A program made the position numbers and the translations under genes. Positions 7,263-11,248 of a stretch of DNA of 11,248 nt are shown one piece after another. The notes beneath the pieces were generated by a model. That model was given only the letters and a program-made list of their open reading frames with translations. It searched no databases and had not been told where the DNA came from. The number at the start of each line of letters is the position of its first letter. Within the stretch, counting starts at the first letter, position 1. Source of the stretch: an uncultured Roseburia sp. (GTDB taxonomy: Bacteria; Bacillota; Clostridia; Lachnospirales; Lachnospiraceae); assembly GCA_945928585.1 (NCBI GenBank), contig CAMENQ010000044.1, positions 1 to 11,248 of the forward strand, read 5' to 3'.

Positions 7263-8659
7263 TTAAAATAAATCCGACCACATATGTGGTAATACCTAAA
7301 GAATTATATATAATTGCACCATTAAGAATAGCTTTGATAAATGTTCTGATACATATATTCATAAGTTCTATTTTTGAAGTACCGTTTTTTAAGTTGAATA
7401 ATACAGATGGAGAGTGTGAAAAGCATGAAAAAAAGCTGTATTACAATATAATGTCGGTAATAGAAATATGCGTAACACAGGCTGCGTTAATGGTTATATA
7501 TTATAAGAGAAATCCCCTTTATATGGCTGTGGCGTTATCAGTGTGTTTTGTCGTAACCGGTATTCTGGGAATGTGGAGAAAAAACAGATACGGCAATAGA
7601 AACTTACTTAAGGAAACCATCAAATTGTTTGGCAGTCTGTTTTTATTTTTGGTAATAGCAGTAATAAGTGATAACATTTCACTTTATATATGGGGTGGGT
7701 ATGATTATATGGATTTTTCCTTTGTTTTAAATGAAGGAATGCGATATCTGGCAAACAGTTGTCTTATAAGCGGAGTGTTTATTTATAATATATGTCATAT
7801 AGCGGTTTGCATTGTAAAAAAGGGACATTATCTGTTCAAACTGGAAAAAAGCCTCATAATATGTGCATCTACGGCAATAGAAGTGTTTGCCATAATCGAT
7901 GTATGCTTAGCGGGAGATGGTATGAAATATTATCTGGCAGGCTTAGGCATGGCAGCTATAGCTGTTGTAATAACCTCAGTAATAACATATGCTTTTAACA
8001 AAATAGAGAGGGCAATGGTTTACGAGGAGGAAATTAATTCCATATCCTTAAGAAACAAACTGCAGCTTGAAAAATATGCAGAATTAAACAGGGTATATGA
8101 AAACTCAAGAAAAATTATACATGATATAAGAAAACATTTAAGCACTATAGAGGGTATTTTGGACAATGAAAAAGTCCGGCAGAATTATACGGAAGATATA
8201 AGTAAAAAAGTAGATATGCTAGAATACGGTTTTTACTGCTCAAATAAAATTTTACAGATTATAATGAGCAGCAAGCTTGTGGAATGTGAAAAAAAGGGAA
8301 TAAAGCCAATGATAAATATGGCAGATGACAGCTTCAGATTTATGGAGGAGATAGATGTTACGGCAATATTTGCAAATCTTTGGGACAATGCCATAGAAGC
8401 AGCGGAAAAGGAAAATGCCGAAAACAGAAGAATAAATGTTACAGTTGGAAAAATAAACAGCTTTATGCTTATATCCTTTGAAAACACTTATACGGGAGAA
8501 CTGATTTATAAGGACGGCAAAATATCATCTGTAAAGGACAAAAGCAGAGGCTACGGATTAAAAATTATAGGCGACACCATAAGAAAATATGGCGGACAAT
8601 TTGATACAGAGCTTAAGGACGGATATTTTAAGGCAGAGGGAATTATTCCTTTGAATTAG
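7259..8659 (+). CDS. Membrane sensor histidine kinase, GHKL/AgrC-like
   Basis: The 466-residue kinase has a hydrophobic N-terminal half with about six or seven membrane segments (within residues 20–245), then a coiled coil and a catalytic half. Counting from the upstream ATG at 7253, the H-box is IIHDIRKHL with phosphoacceptor H290, the N-box is NLWDNAIEAA (375–384), and the G-box is SRGYGLKII (431–439). This layout is that of AgrC-type peptide-sensing kinases that signal to LytTR regulators. The GTG at 7259 is preferred because AGGAG (7247–7251) lies seven bases ahead of it. The ATG at 7253 is only one base beyond that site. GTG overlaps the stop of the regulator as GTGA, a translational-coupling arrangement. 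The ligand is unknown, and no agrB or agrD-like gene is in the window. Confidence 0.9.
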   Translation: MIKINPTTYVVIPKELYIIAPLRIALINVLIHIFISSIFEVPFFKLNNTDGECEKHEKKLYYNIMSVIEICVTQAALMVIYYKRNPLYMAVALSVCFVVTGILGMWRKNRYGNRNLLKETIKLFGSLFLFLVIAVISDNISLYIWGGYDYMDFSFVLNEGMRYLANSCLISGVFIYNICHIAVCIVKKGHYLFKLEKSLIICASTAIEVFAIIDVCLAGDGMKYYLAGLGMAAIAVVITSVITYAFNKIERAMVYEEEINSISLRNKLQLEKYAELNRVYENSRKIIHDIRKHLSTIEGILDNEKVRQNYTEDISKKVDMLEYGFYCSNKILQIIMSSKLVECEKKGIKPMINMADDSFRFMEEIDVTAIFANLWDNAIEAAEKENAENRRINVTVGKINSFMLISFENTYTGELIYKDGKISSVKDKSRGYGLKIIGDTIRKYGGQFDTELKDGYFKAEGIIPLN

Positions 8660-8684
8660 TATAAAAAGAGGATGTGGAAATATA

Positions 8685-9470
8685 ATGGAAATAATAACAG
8701 ATTATATTTTTCCTGCCATAGTGTGGGTATTTAGATTTCATACAATAACGGGAAACGTGGCAGTAAGCCTGTTGTTTTTATTTTTTATGGCAAATGTGAC
8801 AGGAAGTAAGCTTATTGGAATGAAATGCAGTGCCAGAAAAAAGCGTTTTATTTATCAGTTGATAATTATAATCACAGTGGCAGCATATAGCATAATAGTG
8901 GCAGTATGTACCGGGAAAAACAGGAATAATACGCTTATTATTTATCTTTGGACAAGTATTATAGTATATGGAATTTACGCACTTATAAAAATAAAAAAAA
9001 TAACATCAAATAAAATTGTTATTATCTGCATAGGCGGAGCCCAGATAGCAGTGACAGTTTTGGGCATATACGCAGTGTACATATGGAATGCTTTTTCTGA
9101 TGGAGATATAGAGGATATGTATACGCTTTTTTGCGGAATAGGAACAGTAATAATACAGGCTGTAATACTTAATATTACTAAAAGAGCATGTGATTCCGTA
9201 AAAAAGGAAATGGAGGCAGCAAGACTTAAGGAGGAGGAAAAAGCAAGGCAAGACAGCTATAAGGAGCTTTTAGATAATTATACAAAATCGGAGCAGGTGG
9301 TAGGGGAAATAAAAGAACAACTGGCGACCTTAAAGGAGCAGATGGAAAAGTTTAATAATGATTGTGAGATTAATTATAGTCAAAATGATGAAAAAGAGCA
9401 GGTATTAAAATATATAGAATTACTGGAAAGGCAGATAGATATGCTGATGAAAAGAAATGATACAGAATAG
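8685..9470 (+). CDS. Kinase-dead sensor-like membrane protein with C-terminal coiled coil
   Basis: The 261-residue protein has about five membrane segments (roughly 22–38, 55–75, 83–103, 111–134, 145–164) and a long charged helix (about 168–258). I recognise no named family. By eye, its residues 193–220 align without gaps to residues 276–303 of the upstream kinase. Conserved positions include E-L, the Tyr, the Ser, two aliphatics, I-K/R, L and T. At the H-box it reads GEIKEQL where the kinase reads HDIRKHL, so the phosphoacceptor His is replaced by Gly207. The GHKL ATPase domain is absent altogether. It therefore looks like a sensor plus dimerisation-helix remnant that could pair with the kinase and modulate it; this is inference. 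It follows the kinase by 25 bases, with AAGAGGA (8666–8672) upstream. It could also be an unrelated coiled-coil membrane protein. Confidence 0.7.
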   Translation: MEIITDYIFPAIVWVFRFHTITGNVAVSLLFLFFMANVTGSKLIGMKCSARKKRFIYQLIIIITVAAYSIIVAVCTGKNRNNTLIIYLWTSIIVYGIYALIKIKKITSNKIVIICIGGAQIAVTVLGIYAVYIWNAFSDGDIEDMYTLFCGIGTVIIQAVILNITKRACDSVKKEMEAARLKEEEKARQDSYKELLDNYTKSEQVVGEIKEQLATLKEQMEKFNNDCEINYSQNDEKEQVLKYIELLERQIDMLMKRNDTE

Positions 9471-9486
9471 GAAAAAGGGAACAGTT

Positions 9487-9532
9487 CGGCCCTGCCATAC
9501 CTGAGGCTTCAAGACAGGCTTCTATGGTGCCG
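9487..9532 (+). other. Bulged stem-loop at the end of the two-component operon
   Basis: The pairings nest as CGGC/GCCG (9487–9490 with 9529–9532), GCCATA/TATGGT (9494–9499 with 9523–9528) and CCTG/CAGG (9500–9503 with 9515–9518), with three- and four-base bulges. There is no T-run after it on the plus strand, so it is not a standard terminator. It could be a 3' stabilising structure, a processed small RNA or a remnant. This stretch is noticeably GC-richer than its surroundings. Confidence 0.35.
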
Positions 9533-9568
9533 GACTTGAGAATAAAAAAACCATTTGAGTGCAGAGAT

Positions 9569-9598
9569 AACTATTGAAAATATGTAAAAAACTATTGA
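9569..9598 (+). promoter_or_regulatory. Candidate LytTR operator (9-N12-9 direct repeat) upstream of the PBECR4-like gene
   Basis: AACTATTGA occurs at 9569–9577 and again, identical, at 9590–9598. The start-to-start distance is exactly 21 bp (12-bp gap), the known geometry of LytTR regulator sites. The ACTATTGA core partly fits the degenerate LytTR consensus (AC..TT.A). The second copy overlaps the −35 box of the promoter that follows. The only LytTR protein in view is encoded 2.3 kb upstream. Confidence 0.5.
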
Positions 9599-9623
9599 CT
9601 AATTCGGAAATCCGATATATTAT
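9595..9623 (+). promoter_or_regulatory. Promoter with an inverted repeat in the spacer
   Basis: TTGACT (9595–9600), a 17-bp spacer and TATTAT (9618–9623) form a plausible sigma-A promoter; a consensus TATAAT at 9621–9626 overlaps but would need a 20-bp spacer. The spacer contains the dyad TCGGA-AA-TCCGA (9604–9615), placed where a repressor would block polymerase. The promoter may therefore have two inputs: the direct repeat at the −35 and this dyad. Confidence 0.55.
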
Positions 9624-9647
9624 AATAGTGCAAAAGTCTGGTGCTTT

Positions 9648-9656
9648 TGGTATAAT
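9648..9656 (+). promoter_or_regulatory. Second promoter candidate, perfect extended −10
   Basis: TGGTATAAT is an exact TGNTATAAT extended −10, 30 bp downstream of the first −10. A 6-bp hairpin CAAAAG/CTTTTG (9631–9649) overlaps it. A third TATAAT lies at 9716–9721 beside the dyad ATGCA-TAAGTG-TGCAT (9693–9708). The region has several overlapping start signals, and I cannot rank them from sequence alone. Confidence 0.4.
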
Positions 9657-9739
9657 AGGTATATCTAAAAGTAAATATTTTTGGAATATATGATGCATAA
9701 GTGTGCATACTATATTATAATCGGGCGCAACTCCTGATT

Positions 9740-9823
9740 TCTCCGCTGCGGAGAGTTTAAATATGAGCAGAATAAAAATAGTTGTATGAAAGGGCTCTGG
9801 TAGGTACAGAGTCCTTTCGTTTT
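9740..9823 (+). terminator. Leader hairpins ending in a terminator-like stem just before the ribosome site (possible attenuator or small RNA)
   Basis: A small GC-rich hairpin TCTCCG-CTG-CGGAGA (9740–9754) is followed by a 12-bp stem. In it GAAAGGGCTCTG (9788–9799) pairs with CAGAGTCCTTTC (9807–9818) with one G·T wobble and a seven-base loop, followed by GTTTT (9819–9823). The stem ends 12 bases before the GGAGG of the next gene. Either it ends a short noncoding RNA made from the upstream promoters, or it is a conditional terminator controlling the gene. Between 9471 and 9838 I see no convincing protein gene. Confidence 0.5.
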
Positions 9824-9838
9824 GATTATGGAGGAATT

Positions 9839-10480
9839 ATGCATAGTGCGATAGAATTGCGAAATTTATCTAAAAAACCTAAAATAAATGATATATCACT
9901 GAAAATACTAAGTGAATATTATGAGATGTTCTTATATCCATTTATATATAATTATCATATAGAAACCAAAGACGGGGATAAAGATATTGAATTAAGATTC
10001 GAATTAGATAAATTTTGTCATTTGCTTGGAATGGAATCAATTGTGAAATATTCAGTTCCACGTAATGATTTACATAATTACAAAGGTCAAGATGGATGGG
10101 ACAATGTAGTAAATTTAGTGATTGATATTCAGCATTTGAAAAATATTAATAAAAGAAAATTTAAGAATGTGAAGGCCAAATATGTTTATTTCTATTTAAT
10201 ACCAGGATTAATTGAAAATCCTATGGCAGTGAATTATGATATAAATAAAGTTGAGCCAGAAACGAACATTGAATGTGAAATACTTTTTTATAGTAATGTA
10301 AAAGATGATAATGCGATTATACATTTGGTTATAGAAAAAAGTAATGAAGGATACTATTTTCCAAGAACTTTTTTTGTAGAGAAGGTTTCAAAGAGGGAAG
10401 ACGATATTTACATAAAAAGGCAAGAGGAAATAGGTGTAGAAGTTAAAAGTAGAGTAATTATGCAAGGGAAAAACAACTAA
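9839..10480 (+). CDS. PBECR4-like protein (possible phage/toxin-type nuclease)
   Basis: The 213-residue soluble protein has no signal peptide or membrane segment. It resembles, from memory of the family, the PBECR4 domain (phage Barnase–EndoU–ColicinE5/D–RelE-like nuclease 4). The shared features are an FCHLLGME segment (59–66), a GWDNVV stretch (86–91), VYFYLIPGL (116–124) and a late YYFPRTFFVEK motif (172–182). Candidate polar residues are H61 and R176, but no catalytic site is proven. The start is ATG 9839, with GGAGG at 9830–9834. The longer frame from TTG 9782 would translate straight through a terminator-like hairpin and has no ribosome site. Its codons are more AT-rich than those of prs or xfp, which fits an acquired gene. 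No adjacent antitoxin-sized gene is seen. It could be an orphan effector, a phage remnant or a house-keeping hypothetical. Confidence 0.55.
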   Translation: MHSAIELRNLSKKPKINDISLKILSEYYEMFLYPFIYNYHIETKDGDKDIELRFELDKFCHLLGMESIVKYSVPRNDLHNYKGQDGWDNVVNLVIDIQHLKNINKRKFKNVKAKYVYFYLIPGLIENPMAVNYDINKVEPETNIECEILFYSNVKDDNAIIHLVIEKSNEGYYFPRTFFVEKVSKREDDIYIKRQEEIGVEVKSRVIMQGKNN

Positions 10481-10493
10481 GTAGTATTACCAC

Positions 10494-10526
10494 AAGACTG
10501 TAGGAAAAATCCTATGGTCTTTTTTT
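10494..10526 (+). terminator. Rho-independent terminator after the PBECR4-like gene
   Basis: AAGACTGTAGGA (10494–10505) pairs with TCCTATGGTCTT (10510–10521), with two adjacent G·T wobbles, around an AAAA loop. Seven T follow (10520–10526). It separates the PBECR4-like gene from the next promoter. Confidence 0.85.
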
Positions 10527-10528
10527 CA

Positions 10529-10558
10529 TTCAGGGCACATTTTTTCACGTTCAGGGCA
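10529..10558 (+). promoter_or_regulatory. Candidate LytTR operator (9-N12-9 direct repeat) upstream of the secreted-protein operon
   Basis: TTCAGGGCA occurs at 10529–10537 and, identical, at 10550–10558, exactly 21 bp apart with a 12-bp gap. Shifted by a few bases, the second copy reads CACGTTCAG, matching eight of nine positions of the general LytTR repeat consensus. The TTCAGG core also resembles boxes of bacteriocin regulators of the BlpR/ComE type. The right repeat ends six bases before the −35 of the promoter, the position expected for an activator. Confidence 0.65.
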
Positions 10559-10564
10559 GAGCTA

Positions 10565-10593
10565 TTGAAATGAAAAAATAAAGATTGTATAGT
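10565..10593 (+). promoter_or_regulatory. Sigma-A promoter of the secreted-protein operon
   Basis: TTGAAA (10565–10570), a 17-bp spacer and TATAGT (10588–10593) follow directly on the direct repeat. The predicted leader is about 85 nt and contains a hairpin, TGTGCG (10631–10636) with CGCACG (10647–10652), ahead of the GGAG at 10671–10674. Confidence 0.7.
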
Positions 10594-10684
10594 ATAGGCA
10601 GATAGTTTGCAGCAAGTATCTTTCTATGAATGTGCGATACCGGAAACGCACGAAAAATACATTTTAAAGAGGAGATATAGAACA

Positions 10685-11101
10685 ATGAAAAAGAAATTTT
10701 TGGCAAAAGTAACTATTTTAGGAGCGACAATATGTATGTTAGGTTCATTGGCAGCAAAAGCAGCAGTAGTAACACCATTATACAGTTTTACGGCAGATGT
10801 TAAAACTCATAAGGCGAATACGGTAATAGGTGCACAGTATAGGGCAAGTTCAAATACAGGACATCCATGGTGTGTGGAATTGAAGAAAACAACAGACAAG
10901 AAAAATAAAAAGACTGTGTTTTGGGTGGAGACTCCTGCAGGATTGAATTTGTGTGAAGATAAAGTAGCCGTTGCAGGAGAAGGGGTTTTTAGACAGACAT
11001 TTTCAAAAAGGATTGGAAATTCTTATATAAGATTAGTTGCTGAAGATGATGATTATTGGTGTGATACATATCACATAGAAGGTGCTTGGGCAGAGGAGTA
11101 A
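10685..11101 (+). CDS. Small secreted protein, DUF2712-like
   Basis: The 138-residue precursor has a clear Sec signal peptide: MKKKF, a hydrophobic core, then AKA with likely cleavage after residue 26 or 27. This leaves a mature protein of about 112 residues. The mature part carries the spaced pattern seen in DUF2712 proteins of Gram-positive bacteria: QYRASSNTGHPWCVEL (48–63), TVFWVET (74–80), a central VAVAGEG turn (91–97), RLVAEDD (113–119) and a final TYHIEGAWAEE (128–138). DUF2712 genes often lie beside ABC-transporter genes, and a membrane protein gene starts 67 bases downstream here. Three cysteines remain in the mature part, an odd number. The start at ATG 10685 has GGAG ten bases upstream; an upstream TTG at 10607 would bury the signal peptide. 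Function is unknown; a bacteriocin or cell-surface signalling role is inference from the context. Confidence 0.7.
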   Translation: MKKKFLAKVTILGATICMLGSLAAKAAVVTPLYSFTADVKTHKANTVIGAQYRASSNTGHPWCVELKKTTDKKNKKTVFWVETPAGLNLCEDKVAVAGEGVFRQTFSKRIGNSYIRLVAEDDDYWCDTYHIEGAWAEE

Positions 11102-11106
11102 AAAGA

Positions 11107-11153
11107 AATGTTAATTCACATAATGTTTAAAATATTGTGTGAATTAACATTTT
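11107..11153 (+). terminator. Intergenic hairpin between the secreted protein and the membrane protein
   Basis: AATGTTAATTCACATAAT (11107–11124) pairs with 11134–11151 over 18 bp with one T·G wobble and a nine-base loop. Four T overlap the end of the stem (11150–11153). The short T-run and AT-rich stem suggest a partial terminator or a 3' stabiliser that would raise the ratio of secreted protein to downstream membrane protein. The next ribosome site follows within six bases. Confidence 0.6.
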
Positions 11154-11168
11154 AGAAAGAGGAGAATT

Positions 11169-11248
11169 ATGCTTGGAAAAGAGATAATAGGCACATTAAA
11201 GGATAAAAGGGCTGTTATATTTATTATAATAATATTATCAATTATGCT
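11169..11248 (+). CDS. Membrane protein, N-terminal fragment (probable ABC-2 type permease)
   Basis: Only 26 codons are in the window. They read as a short charged start (MLGKEIIGTLKDKR) followed by the first hydrophobic segment (AVIFIIIILSIM). This start is typical of ABC-2-type permeases and bacteriocin-associated transporters, but it is too short for a firm family call. AAGAGGAG (11157–11164) is well placed for ATG 11169. It lies after the secreted-protein gene on the same strand with only a hairpin between, so co-transcription with partial read-through is likely. Confidence 0.5.
   Translation, partial: MLGKEIIGTLKDKRAVIFIIIILSIM

Noticed and set aside
9457..9504. 15-codon frame (MIQNRKKGTV...) as a possible autoinducer peptide
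   Set aside because: No ribosome site, overlaps the end of the upstream gene, and lacks AgrD features such as an amphipathic leader and a charged tail.
9524..9577. 17-codon frame (MVPDLRIKKPFE...) as a signal peptide gene
   Set aside because: No ribosome site, and the open frame upstream lacks a start. Its first codons lie in a stem-loop, so the frame is better explained as noncoding structured sequence.
9782..9838. TTG-initiated N-terminal extension of the PBECR4-like protein
   Set aside because: It would encode through a 12-bp terminator-like hairpin, has no ribosome site, and ignores the GGAGG before ATG 9839.
10607..10684. TTG-initiated 26-codon extension of the secreted protein
   Set aside because: It would place a charged segment before a clear signal peptide; the ribosome site at 10671–10674 serves ATG 10685.
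1..11248. CRISPR array, tRNA/rRNA genes, transposase or integrase genes
   Set aside because: No regularly spaced repeats, no tRNA-like cloverleaf and no recombinase motifs were seen on either strand.

Overview
The window is low-GC Firmicutes DNA, most likely from a gut-type Lachnospiraceae. The evidence is the gene order murC – dnaD-like – dnaC-like – long ribose-phosphate pyrophosphokinase, the AT-rich codon use with many AGA and ATA codons, strong GGAGG-type ribosome sites, and a phosphoketolase. All genes are on the plus strand. The species cannot be named from the sequence alone.

Positions 1–3729 are a conserved housekeeping block. It holds the last codons of murC and its terminator, then a region carrying two near-identical tandem DnaA-box pairs, then a DnaD-domain protein, a DnaC/DnaI-type helicase-loader ATPase and an enlarged PRPP synthetase. 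Placing DnaA boxes ahead of a replication-restart/helicase-loading operon suggests a link between DnaA level and primosome supply, or a titration site. Positions 3730–6448 are a single highly expressed metabolic unit: two candidate promoters, a structured leader with alternative pairings, xfp (phosphoketolase) and a very strong terminator.

Positions 6449–11248 look like an accessory region. A LytTR response regulator and a GHKL histidine kinase (AgrA/AgrC-like, GTGA overlap) are followed by a membrane protein that matches the end of the kinase sensor and its H-box by eye. That protein has Gly where the kinase has its phosphoacceptor His, and it has no ATPase domain, so it looks like a kinase-dead partner. 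Next comes a 368-base regulatory region with a 9-N12-9 direct repeat, overlapping promoters, dyads and a terminator-like hairpin just upstream of a ribosome site. It precedes a PBECR4-like gene. A second 9-N12-9 direct repeat lies immediately upstream of a good sigma-A promoter that drives a small secreted DUF2712-like protein. That gene is followed by a hairpin and the start of a membrane protein gene, probably an ABC permease.

The 21-bp repeat period with a 12-bp gap is the geometry of LytTR binding sites, so the parsimonious model is that the two-component pair here controls both the PBECR4-like gene and the secreted protein/transporter operon. That would be a peptide-secretion or competition module under AgrA-like control, with no agrB/agrD visible in the window. 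The regulon is inferred from site geometry and has not been shown.

Several starts were placed downstream of the longest open frame because the ribosome site lies inside the upstream codons: the DnaD-like gene (410), prs (2545), the kinase (GTG 7259), the PBECR4-like gene (9839) and the DUF2712-like gene (10685).
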